From: Shewanella seohaensis
GTDB lineage: Bacteria > Pseudomonadota > Gammaproteobacteria > Enterobacterales > Shewanellaceae
Assembly (NCBI RefSeq): GCF_025449215.1
Contig: NZ_CP104900.1
Coordinates: 3,596,001 to 3,660,000, forward strand
Length of the DNA: 64,000 bases
Direction of reading: 5' to 3'
In this document: piece by piece, positions 20,346 to 31,740 of the stretch
Layout: each line of letters begins with the position of its first letter
How positions within the stretch are numbered: the stretch's first letter is position 1
The notes under the pieces: generated by a model
Told to the model about the DNA's origin: nothing
The model's input: only the letters and a program-made list of their open reading frames with translations
Databases searched by the model: none
Program-made: the position numbers and the translations under genes

Positions 20346-20372
20346 ATAAAAAGCGCCTGATGGCGCTTTTTA
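20346..20372 (+). terminator. Terminator after the rhodanese gene
   Basis: ATAAAAAGCGCC, short loop, GGCGCTTTTTAT: a symmetrical hairpin with a T run, 17 bases after the rhodanese stop codon; it closes the RND-DUF2892-rhodanese unit. Confidence 0.85.
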
Positions 20373-20907
20373 TATTTCGGCCGATGTTCATTCAGCTCAC
20401 CAAGAACGACCAGTCGATTATCCTGCCCTGACGATGCACAAAAGCCAATAAATTGGCAAATGCCAAAGCATCGACGCATAAATGCAATAAAATCGCATAA
20501 TCAATCACTTGAAATAAACTCAACATCAAGCAAAGAAAAACACTCTGAATTTTGTTACTTTTAATTCCAAAAAATTATAAATATTAATTTCAACAAATTA
20601 GACATTAACAATAATCCATCACCCGCTGTTAAGGCCGATAAAATTCGCTTTTGCTTATTCACCTTTTCCACATAAATAAACAAAAATCGTGCTAAATATT
20701 CGTTACAACTTGTAACATGTGATTTTTTATTCAATAAATCCGCTTATTACTTCAAGATACTTTACCAACCGCCATACCATTAACATTTAATTTACAAACA
20801 CTTACACCAAAGATAAATTCACTAACCGAGTAGCATCTGAGTCGTAGTTATTCTTTAAAATCACAAAATAATAATGATTAACACTAAATTGAACATGGAA
20901 GAAAAAC
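20373..20907. other. Long AT-rich gap before the protease gene
   Basis: About 535 bases with no credible coding frame. The stretch from 20510 to 20900 is markedly AT-rich compared with its neighbours and is probably the promoter and leader region of the subtilase at 20908. I see no clear operator that I can name. Confidence 0.6.
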
Positions 20908-23337
20908 ATGACAATCAATCGAACCACTAAGATAGCCCTGAGTTTATCTAGCTTAGCTATTGCGATCTCAGCAGGTGTTAATGCTGCCCCCGATGCACCG
21001 GGTTTCGCCGCAGCGATGCAAGCACAGACCTCTCCTCTGCCAAAGCGCTATATCGTTAAATTTAAAAATGCCGATGCGCCAGCCCTGATGTCTGAAAGCA
21101 GCCTGCAAAGCAGCGATCAGCTCGCCACCACCATGAACTATCAGCCTCAAGTAGCTGAAATTAGCGCCCAGCACAGTGTGCTGAACAAGGCGCAAGCCAA
21201 AGAAATGAAGCGTATCGGCCGCAGTAACAGCTACTCAGTTAAGCTGGACAACAATGGCATTAAGGCATTAAGAGCCCGCGCCGATGTGGAATATGTGGAA
21301 GAGGACATGCCACGCCACCTGCTAAGCGAAACAACGCCTTGGGGACAAACCTTTGTGGGTGCAACCCAATTGAGCGACAGCCAAGCAGGCAACCGCACCA
21401 TCTGTATTATCGATTCAGGTTATGACCGTGGTCACAGCGACTTAAGCGGTAACAATGTCACGGGTACCAACAACTCTGGCACAGGTAACTGGTACGAGCC
21501 CGGCAATAACAACGCCCATGGTACCCACGTGGCTGGTACTATCGCGGCGATCGCTAACAACGACGGCGTGATTGGCGTGATGCCAAATCAAAATGCCAAC
21601 ATCCATGTGATTAAAGTCTTTAACGAGTCTGGTTGGGGTTACTCCTCATCCCTCGTATCAGCCGTAGATACCTGTGTGGCGAATGGCGCAAACGTGGTCA
21701 CCATGAGCTTAGGTGGCGCGGGTTCCAGCACCACTGAGCGTAACGCGTTAGCGGCTCACTACAATAACGGCGTGCTGTTGATTGCCGCGGCCGGTAACGA
21801 TGGCAACAATACCCACAGCTACCCCGCTTCGTACGATGCGGTGATGTCTGTGGCATCGGTCGATAATCATAAAGACCACTCTGCTTTCTCTCAGTACACC
21901 AACCAAGTCGAGATCTCAGGCCCTGGTGAAGCAATTCTCTCTACCGTGACTCGCGGTGAAGGTCGCTTAGCCGATATTACTATCGGTGGTCAGTCTTACT
22001 TCAACTCAGGCGTTGTGCCGCACAATCGCTTTACGCCATCGGGCACCAACTACGCGCCCAATCCATACAATGGCACGGCAACCGCAACCTTAGCCGAATG
22101 TACGGTTAGCGGCTCGACCTTCAACTGCGGCAATATGACCAACAAGGTGTGTTTAGTTGAGCGTGTGGGTAACCAAGGCACTTCGTACCCAGAAATCAAC
22201 GCGGTAAAAGCCTGTAAGAATGCCGGCGCGAGCGCAGTTATCGTGTACAGTAACAGCGCCTTACCTGGGCTACAAAACCCCTTCTTGGTCGATGCTAACA
22301 GCGAAATCAACATGGTGTCAGTGTCTGTTGACCGTGCAACTGGTTTAGCTCTACGCAACCAATTAGGCGCAACCGTTACCGTAAGCAACCAAGGCAATAA
22401 AGACTACGAGTATTACAACGGTACATCGATGGCGACCCCACACGTTTCTGGTGTGGCGACCTTAGTGTGGAGCTACCATCCAGAATGTAGCGCCGCTCAG
22501 GTGCGTAACGCGCTCAAACAAACCGCAGAAGACTTAGGCACTGCAGGCCGTGATGATTACTATGGCTATGGCCTGGTCAATGCCGTTGCAGCGAAAACCT
22601 TCTTAGATGCTTCCTGTAATGGTCCTACGGATCCGGTTGACCCTACACCAACTGACAGCGTGTTAGTGAACGGTGTGCCAAAAACCGGTCTAAGTGGCGC
22701 CGCCAGTGAAGAACTGCATTTCTCTTTTGAAGTGCCACAGGGTGCAACTAACTTAGGTTTTGTGATGAACGGTGGCACGGGTGATGCGGATCTGTACGTA
22801 CAGTACGGTGCAGCACCAACGACCTCAAACTACGATTGCCGTCCATACAAAGGTGGTAACAGTGAATCTTGCCCAATCAGCAACGTTCAATCTGGTACTT
22901 ACTACGCGATGGTAAAAGGCTATTCAGCCTTTAGCGGTGTATCGTTAACCGCAAGTTACACAGCCCAAAGCGGCGGTGGTACTCCTACCACGCCAGCAAG
23001 CTACACCAACACCGATAACTACAATATTCCTGATAACAAAACCACTGGTATCACGAGCCCAATCACAGTGACTCGCACGGGTAACTCAGGCACTGTGACA
23101 GCCGTGGTGAATATTGTTCACCCTTACATTGGTGACTTAAAAGTGCAGCTCATCAGCCCTACAGGCCAAACAGCAACACTGCATAACAACACTGGCGCAG
23201 GCGCAGACAATATCAACAAGAGCTACACAGTTGATATGACTGGCGTTGAGTCAAGCGGTGTGTGGAAACTCAAAGCGGTTGATAGCGGCCGTGGCGACGT
23301 AGGCTATATCGATAGCTGGGAACTCAAATTCCAATAA
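20908..23337 (+). CDS. Secreted S8 family serine protease (subtilase) with PA, PPC and P domains
   Basis: An 809-residue preproprotease. Order: signal peptide (1-26), inhibitor I9-type propeptide (about 45-135, KRYIVKFKNADAPAL), S8 catalytic domain with Asp169 (CIIDSGYDRGHSDL), His204 (NAHGTHVAGTIAA), oxyanion Asn297 and Ser507 (NGTSMATPHVSG), a PA domain inserted before the Ser (about 360-490), a bacterial pre-peptidase C-terminal domain (about 585-690, DADLYVQYG and GTYYAMVKGY) and a C-terminal P/Homo B domain (about 700-809). It should be exported and processed outside the cell. Shewanella strains have a cold-active alkaline protease of this layout; I match it by memory only. A shared terminator follows. 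Confidence 0.93.
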   Translation: MTINRTTKIALSLSSLAIAISAGVNAAPDAPGFAAAMQAQTSPLPKRYIVKFKNADAPALMSESSLQSSDQLATTMNYQPQVAEISAQHSVLNKAQAKEMKRIGRSNSYSVKLDNNGIKALRARADVEYVEEDMPRHLLSETTPWGQTFVGATQLSDSQAGNRTICIIDSGYDRGHSDLSGNNVTGTNNSGTGNWYEPGNNNAHGTHVAGTIAAIANNDGVIGVMPNQNANIHVIKVFNESGWGYSSSLVSAVDTCVANGANVVTMSLGGAGSSTTERNALAAHYNNGVLLIAAAGNDGNNTHSYPASYDAVMSVASVDNHKDHSAFSQYTNQVEISGPGEAILSTVTRGEGRLADITIGGQSYFNSGVVPHNRFTPSGTNYAPNPYNGTATATLAECTVSGSTFNCGNMTNKVCLVERVGNQGTSYPEINAVKACKNAGASAVIVYSNSALPGLQNPFLVDANSEINMVSVSVDRATGLALRNQLGATVTVSNQGNKDYEYYNGTSMATPHVSGVATLVWSYHPECSAAQVRNALKQTAEDLGTAGRDDYYGYGLVNAVAAKTFLDASCNGPTDPVDPTPTDSVLVNGVPKTGLSGAASEELHFSFEVPQGATNLGFVMNGGTGDADLYVQYGAAPTTSNYDCRPYKGGNSESCPISNVQSGTYYAMVKGYSAFSGVSLTASYTAQSGGGTPTTPASYTNTDNYNIPDNKTTGITSPITVTRTGNSGTVTAVVNIVHPYIGDLKVQLISPTGQTATLHNNTGAGADNINKSYTVDMTGVESSGVWKLKAVDSGRGDVGYIDSWELKFQ

Positions 23338-23350
23338 TCTTCGTCTAAAC

Positions 23351-23377
23351 AAAGAGCCTGCAATTGCAGGCTCTTTT
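23351..23377. terminator. Bidirectional terminator between protease gene and yaeQ
   Basis: A perfect palindrome (AAAGAGCCTGCAA and its complement) with A and T tracts on the two arms, located between two converging genes, so it can end transcription from both sides. Confidence 0.9.
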
Positions 23378-23923
23378 TTATTGGTCATCTTTAAGCATCT
23401 CGGGCTCGATAAGCACGCTGTGTTCATTATTCGATAACCAGACTTGTCCTTCACTGATAGACGCCTGCAGCGACATAGTACGGCTCACTAAGGTCTCCAT
23501 CGCCGTCACCGACTCTTCAGCAATATTCCACACTTTAAGGTTTTTATAACGCTCTAAGGCCGCTTGATTCTGCTTCCACCAAATAGGGACACTACGTCCG
23601 CCGTAAGTAAACAGCTGCACCGCTTTCGCGCGACCGCTCGCCTTACGCAGCCACTTCTCATCGGCTTGGCCAAACTCAATCCACAGGTCCACTTCACCGG
23701 AGAGACTCTTGTCCCACAGCTCAGGCTCATCGTCGACGCACAATCCCTTAGTAAAACTTAAGGTCTCGGAAGCGTTCAGGATAAAGGCCAACAAACGCAC
23801 CATCATGCGGCCATCGGTCTCGGAGGGATGCTGCGCTAACGTCAGCTGATGATCTTGATAATAACCTCGATCCATATCGGCGATCTGAAGATTGACCTTA
23901 AACACGGTCGCTTTGAGAGCCAT
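23378..23923 (-). CDS. yaeQ: YaeQ family protein
   Basis: A 181-residue YaeQ protein, the usual length. The start MALKATVFKVNLQIADMDRG and the segments PSETDGRMMVRLLAFILNA and LWIEFGQADEKWLRKASGRA are highly conserved in the family. YaeQ has a PD-(D/E)XK nuclease-like fold; a biological role is not established, although the E. coli gene was once found through RfaH-mutant suppression. It is a single gene between two terminators. Confidence 0.92.
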   Translation of the reverse strand: MALKATVFKVNLQIADMDRGYYQDHQLTLAQHPSETDGRMMVRLLAFILNASETLSFTKGLCVDDEPELWDKSLSGEVDLWIEFGQADEKWLRKASGRAKAVQLFTYGGRSVPIWWKQNQAALERYKNLKVWNIAEESVTAMETLVSRTMSLQASISEGQVWLSNNEHSVLIEPEMLKDDQ

Positions 23924-23943
23924 AGTACATCCTAAACTTAACG

Positions 23944-23980
23944 ATAAAAAATAACGGCGAGTCTACCTAAGACTCGCCGT
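23944..23980 (-). terminator. Terminator after the siroheme-type dehydrogenase gene
   Basis: On the minus strand ACGGCGAGTC, a 7-base loop, GACTCGCCGT and then a T-rich tract; 29 bases after the stop codon of the gene at 24009. Confidence 0.85.
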
Positions 23981-24008
23981 CAGCTCAAACAAACTGCGAT
24001 AAATAAGG

Positions 24009-24920
24009 CTAAATCGCGCCAGGACGTAAATGTTTCGCCACCGGAAAATGTGCCTTAAGTTGCGCAATCTTCTGGGTATCGGCAACCAACAACATGCGCG
24101 AGCCTTGCTCATATTCACGGCTGATATCACTCAGTGCGGGAAGCGCTGCACGATTAGCATCGCGGCGCACCAGCTCGGCCAAGTCCTCGGCTAAGCCTGC
24201 TTCGCTGTAAATCCAATCGAGGCGCTGTAATAACGGCATGGCCGCCAGCGGCAATAACTCGACGGGCGTGGCATCGTCCAATAACAGGATTTCCCCGCGG
24301 CTAACGATATGGTTAAAGGCATTCTGATAGTGCTCGGGGGTGCGCGCATCAAACCTATCGCCATTGGTGTCGAAAAAGCGCTCCCAGAATAATCGGCGCG
24401 TCGCGGTTTTGGTGAGTCTTTGCTGCACTTCGAGACGCTTGTCGGCCACAAAGTCGAACAAGGGCTTAAGGGATTGCGGCAGGCTGGTCTCTAAACGAGC
24501 TCGAATGGTGCGCGCAAACACAGGCGCTGCACCCGCCGTGCTGATCGCCACCACAAGACGCCCCCTATCGACAATCGATGGGGTAATAAAGCGGCAATAG
24601 GCGGGATTATCCACGGCATTGACCCAAATTCCCCGCTCGGTAGCTAAGGTGGCTAATTCAGCATTGAGCTTATCGTTCGCGGTCGCTAAATAGATAAGAT
24701 CATAATTTTGAATATCGGCCTGCACCACGGGCCGCTCAGACAATAAAATCCTGCCTGTATCGGCATAGGCCTTTACCTCGGGATTCACCTCGGGGGCAAT
24801 CACATGGATATTGGCTTCGGTACGCGTCAGCAAGGCCAGCTTACGACTGGCAACATCCCCCGCCCCCACTAACAGGACATTTAAATTCACAGTATCAATA
24901 AACAGCGGGAAATATTGCAT
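24009..24920 (-). CDS. Siroheme synthase N-terminal-like: precorrin-2 dehydrogenase / sirohydrochlorin ferrochelatase
   Basis: A 303-residue protein that matches the first half of CysG (Met8p-like), without the C-terminal methyltransferase. The Rossmann start MQYFPLFIDTVNLNVLLVGA then GDVASRKLALL binds NAD, and NAVDNPAYCRFITPSIVDRG and LVVAISTAGAAPVFARTIRA are the family core. It oxidises precorrin-2 to sirohydrochlorin and may insert iron, giving siroheme for sulfite and nitrite reductases. The extra C-terminal 100 residues are longer than usual and I do not recognise them. It lies 34 bases downstream of a rhodanese gene on the same strand, which fits sulfur metabolism. Confidence 0.87.
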   Translation of the reverse strand: MQYFPLFIDTVNLNVLLVGAGDVASRKLALLTRTEANIHVIAPEVNPEVKAYADTGRILLSERPVVQADIQNYDLIYLATANDKLNAELATLATERGIWVNAVDNPAYCRFITPSIVDRGRLVVAISTAGAAPVFARTIRARLETSLPQSLKPLFDFVADKRLEVQQRLTKTATRRLFWERFFDTNGDRFDARTPEHYQNAFNHIVSRGEILLLDDATPVELLPLAAMPLLQRLDWIYSEAGLAEDLAELVRRDANRAALPALSDISREYEQGSRMLLVADTQKIAQLKAHFPVAKHLRPGAI

Positions 24921-24954
24921 GCCACTCGCCTATAAAAAGTAAAACCAGCCTAAA

Positions 24955-25314
24955 TTACTCTTGCACCACGGGTAACTGGCGTTGGATCCAGCCCTTGTAA
25001 CCACCAATCAAGGAGGCGACCTTTTGGTAGCCCATTAGCTGCAAACTGCTGGCCGCCAGCACTGAGCGTGCACCGCCCGCGCAGTAAAGCAACAGAGGCG
25101 TATGTTTATCGGGAAAGCGCTGTTCAATGTCGCGCTCAATAATGCCGCGGCTCATGTGCTTCGCCTGCGGCAGGTGATCCTGTAGCCATTCATTATCTTC
25201 GCGGACATCTATCAACACCCAAGCGTCATCGGCTTGATAGGCTTCAATACTCACTTCAACAACATGGGGACGAATCGATTCGACAAGGGCTGAAAAAGCA
25301 CTGGATGGATGCAT
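24955..25314 (-). CDS. Cytoplasmic rhodanese-like protein
   Basis: A 119-residue single rhodanese domain with the catalytic loop LLLYCAGGARSVLAA and the typical WVLIDVREDNEWLQDHLPQA at about 29-48. No signal peptide, so it is probably cytosolic. A very strong ribosome site (TAAGGAGGAACTG before ATG) precedes it. It reads into the siroheme-type gene 34 bases downstream, so the two likely form an operon. It may be a GlpE-like sulfurtransferase; the acceptor is not known. Confidence 0.87.
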   Translation of the reverse strand: MHPSSAFSALVESIRPHVVEVSIEAYQADDAWVLIDVREDNEWLQDHLPQAKHMSRGIIERDIEQRFPDKHTPLLLYCAGGARSVLAASSLQLMGYQKVASLIGGYKGWIQRQLPVVQE

Positions 25315-25595
25315 CAGTTCCTCCTTAGATAAGGGATTGAATGACTTAGCTAATATGAATTGAAGTGTAATTCGCTACGCGGGGAGACGCAATCCTTGCG
25401 GTTAACGACATGTGACAATCGCGGGCTTTATGAGCCAGAGCGTGCGTGAAGTGGAATCCCCCGCCTCTTAGCCTTGTTCGGGTAACCTTAATAGGCGCTT
25501 GATGCTGATAGCAAGCCGCATTGCCAGCGCTGTGAATTCAACGCTTGGCAGTGCTAGCAGTTTGAGGCCAAGTGTATGGAGAAGTTTAGCGGCGA

Positions 25596-25913
25596 TTAGT
25601 TATGGCTTTCGCTGCGCTCGGCGCTGCAATGCCAACATAATTCAAAGTTGCCCTCGTTCATCTCATGGCATTGCACACATTGCCACTGGGGACTCACCAC
25701 GTCCAAGGCACTTAACTGGGCCTGTGCTTTTGCCAATTGCGACTCGCGCACCCAAAGCTCAATGTTATGCAGCCCAGCGGGCAGCTCACCCACGCCGCCT
25801 AATAAGGCCTCGCCACGCAACTCCACATGAATACCACAGGCTTCTAATAATCCCTTCCATGTGTGGGCCTGCAATAAATTTCCACCAGCAACTAACGTCT
25901 TACGTTCTTCCAT
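25596..25913 (-). CDS. DUF2007 domain protein with C-terminal zinc ribbon
   Basis: A 105-residue protein. The first 70 residues (LVAGGNLLQAHTWKGLLEAC, LGGVGELPAGLHNIELWVRE) are a DUF2007 signal-transducer-like ferredoxin-fold domain related to PII proteins. The end carries two CxxC pairs (CVQCHEMNEGNFELCWHC), a probable zinc ribbon. Function unknown. It is encoded alone with AT-rich DNA on both sides. Confidence 0.8.
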   Translation of the reverse strand: MEERKTLVAGGNLLQAHTWKGLLEACGIHVELRGEALLGGVGELPAGLHNIELWVRESQLAKAQAQLSALDVVSPQWQCVQCHEMNEGNFELCWHCSAERSESHN

Positions 25914-26097
25914 GCGACATCCTACAACAATACTCTCTAGATATGGGCAGCCGACATCCTACTGTGAAATAACCGAGCCTGTCGAGCGCTGTTTTTTGCA
26001 GCAGTTGTTAATAAAATTAACATTTAGGTTTTACAGCATTAGTCACTATAAAGTTGTGAGTTTGCTAGCAGATTATCGGAAAGGTCCAAATCGACCG

Positions 26098-26129
26098 AAA
26101 AAAGCCACCTTTATGGTGGCTGTTTTTTC
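26098..26129. terminator. Terminator after secF
   Basis: AAAAAAGCCACC, short loop, GGTGGCTGTTTTTT; 39 bases downstream of the secF stop on the minus strand, symmetrical enough to act from either side. Confidence 0.85.
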
Positions 26130-26167
26130 AACAGTCGTGATACACGACCTCGAGTCTCAATACCCGA

Positions 26168-27115
26168 TTAAGGCATCATCGAAGGCTGGTCAGCGCCTTC
26201 TTTCTCGACTTCAACTGGCATCATATGCTCACGGCAAATACCCAGTTTGATCGCAAGGTAACTTGCTACGTAGATAGAAGAGTAAGTACCGACGAAAATA
26301 CCCAACAAGAGTGCTGTCGCAAAACCGTGGATCATAGTGCCGCCCTTCAGGAACAGCGCCACAACGGTCACCAGCGTCGTACCCGTAGTGATAATGGTAC
26401 GGCTCATGGTTTGCGTGATAGAGACGTTGACCACTTCTTCTGGCTCGCTCTTACGCATCTTGAGGAAGTTTTCACGGATACGGTCAAACACAACGATGGT
26501 ATCGTTGAGTGAGTAACCCACAACGGTTAACACGCCGGCTAATACGGTCAGGTCGAATTCCAGTTGGAACACAGAGAACACACCTAAGGTCACAATCACG
26601 TCGTGGGCAAGTGCTGCTACCGAACCGAAGGCTAAACGCCATTCGAAACGGAAAGACACGTAGATCATGATACAGATAAGCGCGACCAATACCGCTAAAC
26701 CGCCCTGTTCGGCCAGTTCTTTACCCACTTGGGGACCAACGAATTCAACACGTTTCTGTTGAACACCCGCATCCACTTGTTGAGCCGCAGCCATGACAGA
26801 TTTGACCTGTACATCGCTGCTCACGCCTTCTTTCACCGATAGACGCACTAATACGTCACGGCTCGAACCGAAGTTTTGCACCACTGCACCGTCTAATTCA
26901 GGTGCAGACAGCTTAGTACGTAACACGTTCAAATCAACGGGTTGAGTAAACTCCATCTCAACCACAGTACCGCCAGTAAAGTCTAAACCCCAGTTAATGC
27001 CTTTGGTCGCCAAGGACACCAGCGAACCAAATACCAAAATGGCAGACATGATACTGATAGGCAGCGCATGACGGAGGAAGTTAACCGTACGTTTTAAAGA
27101 TAAAATTTCTAACAT
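26168..27115 (-). CDS. secF: Protein translocase subunit SecF
   Basis: A 315-residue SecF with six membrane helices. The first helix is followed by GLDFTGGTVVEMEFTQPVD (about 43-61), the SecDF signature, and the C-terminal block has TVVGYSLNDTIVVFDRIREN and the SMSRTIITTG-like MSRTIITTGTTLVTVVALF. SecF works with SecD and YajC next to SecYEG, using the proton gradient to pull proteins out into the periplasm. It lies 12 bases downstream of secD and is the last gene of queA-tgt-yajC-secD-secF. Confidence 0.96.
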   Translation of the reverse strand: MLEILSLKRTVNFLRHALPISIMSAILVFGSLVSLATKGINWGLDFTGGTVVEMEFTQPVDLNVLRTKLSAPELDGAVVQNFGSSRDVLVRLSVKEGVSSDVQVKSVMAAAQQVDAGVQQKRVEFVGPQVGKELAEQGGLAVLVALICIMIYVSFRFEWRLAFGSVAALAHDVIVTLGVFSVFQLEFDLTVLAGVLTVVGYSLNDTIVVFDRIRENFLKMRKSEPEEVVNVSITQTMSRTIITTGTTLVTVVALFLKGGTMIHGFATALLLGIFVGTYSSIYVASYLAIKLGICREHMMPVEVEKEGADQPSMMP

Positions 27116-27127
27116 TATCGCTTCCCC

Positions 27128-28977
27128 TTAGATAGACAGCGTCTTCACGCGCTTACCGCCCCAAATCGCGTTCACGATTGCGCGAGTACCCACGATAGCG
27201 GTAAACATCGATGTCGCAATACCGATCATCAGGGTCACCGCGAAGCCTTTGATCGCGCCAGTACCCACGGCGAACAAGATCAAAGCTGTCAAGAAGGTCG
27301 TGATGTTAGCGTCGGCGATGGTAGAGAATGCGTTACCGTAACCTTCGTGAATCGCCTGCTGTACGCTGCGACCTGCACGTAACTCTTCACGGATACGCTC
27401 GTAAATCAGTACGTTACCGTCAACCGCCATACCCACTGTTAACACCATACCCGCAATACCAGGCAGGGTTAATACGGCGCCAGGGATCATAGACATCACC
27501 CCAACCACCATCACTAAGTTGGCCGTTAAGGCTAAGTTAGCGATCAAGCCGAAACTACGGTAGTAAACCAGCATAAAGATAAGTACGACTGCCATACCCC
27601 AAATCATGGCTTGCACACCGCTTTCGATGTTTTCTGCACCTAGGCTTGGACCGATAGTACGTTCTTCCACAATCGATACGGGCGCAATCAGGGCACCGGC
27701 ACGCAGCAGCAGTGCGAGGTTTTGTGCTTCACCATGGCTTAAGCCGGTGATCACAAAGTTACGGCCTAAACGCGCTTGAATGGTCGCCACAGAAATCACT
27801 TCTTGGATTTTCTGCATCTTAACGCTGCCATCGGCGTTACGCTCACCGCTGTCTTTATATTCGATGAACAAGGTCGCCATCGGTTTACCGATATTGTCCT
27901 TAGTCACGTTAGAGAAAATGGTACCGCCTTTAGCATCGAGGTTGATGCTCACCTGTGGACGGCTGTATTGGTCGAAGCTAGGTTGTGCGCCAGTGATATG
28001 ATCACCCGTTAGCATCACTTCCTTCTTCAATACCACTTGACCGCCTTCACGGCGTTGATACACCTCAGAACCCGCAGGTACACGGCCAGATTGCGCCGCA
28101 TTGGGGTCGGCCTTATCGTCCACCATGTGGAATTCAATCGATGCGGTTGCACCTAAGATTTCCTTAGCGCGGGCAGTGTCTTGTACACCTGGCAGCTCAA
28201 CGATAATACGCTCAGCACCTTGGCGTTGAACCACAGGCTCAGCTACCCCTAACTCGTTCACACGATTACGGATAGTGGTAATGTTTTGCTGTAGCGCTTC
28301 TTCTTTAATCTGCTTAAGATAGGTTTCGCTCATGACGGCTTGCAGGGCAAAGTCTTCACCCTTGCTCACATCGCTGAACATCATATCGTTGCTTCGAGAT
28401 TTTAAGAAACGTTCTGCACTGACTAAACTTTCGGCATCACGGAATTTAATCTCGATACCTTGCGCATTGTTGCGAATGCCTGCGTAACGGATTTTTCTTC
28501 ACGTAATTGAGAACGGAAATCGGCCACTTTGGCCTCTTCCATCTTGCGGATGGCTTCGCCCATGTCCACTTCCATTAAGAAGTGCACACCACCACGAAGG
28601 TCCAGACCGAGTTTCATTGGGCTACCGCCCATAGACTCGAGCCACTGCGGTGTGGCAGGGGCAAGGTTAAGTGCCACGGTAAACTTGTCACCTAAATCTT
28701 CGGCGATGGTTTCCTTGGCCAGCAACTGTTGATCCGCGTTTTGTACGCGAACCAACAATTGACCTTTTTCAAGCTCAGAGCGTTTTACCGCAATGCCCTT
28801 ACTGGCTAACAGCTCGTTCACTCTGGCTTGGGTAGATGCCGTGACTTCAGCACCTCGAGTCGCCACTACTTGCACCGCATGATCTTCACCGAACAGGTTA
28901 GGTACGGCATAGAAACAACCTATGGCGATGACGAGCACCACCATAATGTTTTTCCACATTGGGTATTTATTTAACAC
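27128..28977 (-). CDS. secD: Protein translocase subunit SecD, frameshifted as read
   Basis: Read literally, secD is two frames: 28977-28423 (184 codons, [20 protein letters not shown] to a spurious tail) and 28384-27128 (418 codons). One extra T in the plus-strand T5 run at 28492-28496 joins them without gap: LREEK continues [20 protein letters not shown] and then [18 protein letters not shown]. The restored protein has about 616 residues, normal for SecD. It shows [16 protein letters not shown] near residue 120, the large P1 periplasmic domain, and [20 protein letters not shown] in the membrane part. SecDF is needed for efficient export, so an error in the sequence is more likely than a real mutation. 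Confidence 0.93.
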
Positions 28978-28994
28978 GCCTGAGCCCTCTTGGC

Positions 28995-29327
28995 TTACAA
29001 CGACTGGATAGAGCCCTTAGGCAATACAGCTGCAATGTAATCTTTTTTAATTGTAATTTGAGTCGTGTCGTTCAAGCTCAGTAACACGTAGTCATTTTCA
29101 TCGCTGATCTTTGCAATCTTACCTAAGATACCGCCGCTGGTCAGGACTTCGTCGCCCTTGGTTAAAGATGACATCAGGTTCTTGTGCTCTTTTACACGCT
29201 TAGATTGCGGACGGAAAATCATGAAGTAGAAAATCAGGCCGAAAATGACCAACATGAAAACCAATTCCATGGTGCCGCCACCCTGTGGAGCGCCTGCAGC
29301 ATTTGCATATGCATTTGAAATGAACAT
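28995..29327 (-). CDS. yajC: Preprotein translocase accessory subunit YajC
   Basis: A 110-residue YajC. One membrane helix (about 20-40, MELVFMLVIFGLIFYFMIFR) is followed by the conserved RPQSKRVKEHKNLMSSLTKG and GDEVLTSGGILGKIAKI, a small beta domain in the cytosol. It associates with SecDF. The gene lies between tgt and secD, 26 and 17 bases from them, in the widely conserved order. Confidence 0.95.
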   Translation of the reverse strand: MFISNAYANAAGAPQGGGTMELVFMLVIFGLIFYFMIFRPQSKRVKEHKNLMSSLTKGDEVLTSGGILGKIAKISDENDYVLLSLNDTTQITIKKDYIAAVLPKGSIQSL

Positions 29328-29353
29328 AGTTTTCTCTTCTTATTAGCAGTAAA

Positions 29354-30481
<1,128 letters not shown>

Positions 30482-30585
30482 TCACCTCGCCAGATAAACA
30501 GTCTGACTACATTTGTAATGGCACGCGCCATTTTGATTAACAATAGAGATAGGGGCAGATCCAAAAGGTTCAACCTTCGGCTGAA

Positions 30586-30618
30586 AAAATTACCGCCCAA
30601 ACTCAATGTGGGCGGCTA
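30586..30618 (-). terminator. Terminator or attenuating hairpin between queA and tgt
   Basis: On the minus strand AGCCGCCCA, a loop of about nine bases, TGGGCGGTAATTTTTT: stem plus T run, 21 bases after the queA stop. It may reduce but not abolish read-through into tgt-yajC-secDF. Confidence 0.7.
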
Positions 30619-30638
30619 TTTTAAAACAAAATCTTGGT

Positions 30639-31676
30639 CTAGTGAGCTTTTTTCGTCACAAACATGGCATCGCCATAGCTAAAGAAGCGATATTTTTGCG
30701 TGATTGCATGTTGATACGCCGCCATAACATGATCAAAACCGGCAAAGGCACTGACCAACATGATGAGCGTCGATTCCGGCAGGTGGAAGTTAGTGATCAT
30801 GGCATCGACGATTTGGAACTGATACCCAGGATAGATAAAGATATCGGTATCGCCGCTAAAGGCTTTCAGTTCGCCTTCACTTGCACGGGCCGCGCTCTCC
30901 AGTGAGCGCACGGACGTCGTGCCCACAGCGACCACACGCTTGCCTGCCGCTTTAGTTTGGGCAATTAAATCCACCACATCCTGCGGCACATTGGCCCACT
31001 CTGAATGCATTTTGTGCTCGAGCACGTTATCAACGCGCACGGGCTGGAAAGTCCCTGCGCCGACGTGCAAGGTCACAAACGCGATATTCACGCCCTTGGC
31101 CTTTAAAGCATCGAGCATTGCATCGTCAAAGTGTAATCCCGCCGTTGGCGCGGCAACCGCTCCGGGGTTTTGGTTATACACGGTTTGATAGCGCTCTTTA
31201 TCGGCATCCTCATCGGGACGGTCGATATAAGGAGGCAGTGGCATATGCCCTACTGCTTCGAGCACTTCTAAAATCGTCAAGTCGGATAAGAGTTCGAGTT
31301 CAAATAAGGCGTCGTGGCGCGCAGCCATTTTCATCTCATAACCGCCATCGAGGTGGATAATGCTGTCCACCTTCGGGGATTTAGAGCTACGCACATGGGC
31401 GAGGATGCGCTTATCGTCAAGCATACGCTCAACTAAAATCTCGAGTTTGCCGCCGCTGGCCTTTTGGCCAAATAAACGCGCTGGGATCACCCGAGTATTG
31501 TTAAATACCATTAAATCGCCGGGATTAATCATCCCCAGCAGATCGGTGAACTGTTTGTCGGCGAGCGTGCCAGTATTGCCATCTAAGGTTAACAGACGTG
31601 ACGCATTGCGTTGCGCCATGGGATAACGAGCGATGAGTTCGTCGGGAAGATCGAAGGAAAAGTCTGTTACGCGCAT
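30639..31676 (-). CDS. queA: S-adenosylmethionine:tRNA ribosyltransferase-isomerase QueA
   Basis: A 345-residue QueA. It starts [20 protein letters not shown] and contains [39 protein letters not shown] (shown in part: [13 protein letters not shown]) and [17 protein letters not shown], all family hallmarks. It transfers the ribosyl part of S-adenosylmethionine to preQ1 in tRNA to form epoxyqueuosine. First gene of the queA-tgt-yajC-secD-secF group. Confidence 0.97.
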   Translation of the reverse strand: MRVTDFSFDLPDELIARYPMAQRNASRLLTLDGNTGTLADKQFTDLLGMINPGDLMVFNNTRVIPARLFGQKASGGKLEILVERMLDDKRILAHVRSSKSPKVDSIIHLDGGYEMKMAARHDALFELELLSDLTILEVLEAVGHMPLPPYIDRPDEDADKERYQTVYNQNPGAVAAPTAGLHFDDAMLDALKAKGVNIAFVTLHVGAGTFQPVRVDNVLEHKMHSEWANVPQDVVDLIAQTKAAGKRVVAVGTTSVRSLESAARASEGELKAFSGDTDIFIYPGYQFQIVDAMITNFHLPESTLIMLVSAFAGFDHVMAAYQHAITQKYRFFSYGDAMFVTKKAH

Positions 31677-31740
31677 GCAAAGGCCTCTAGATAGCTTAGA
31701 ACGGCGGCTAGTCTATGGTTAGAGGCCAATAAGATCAAGA

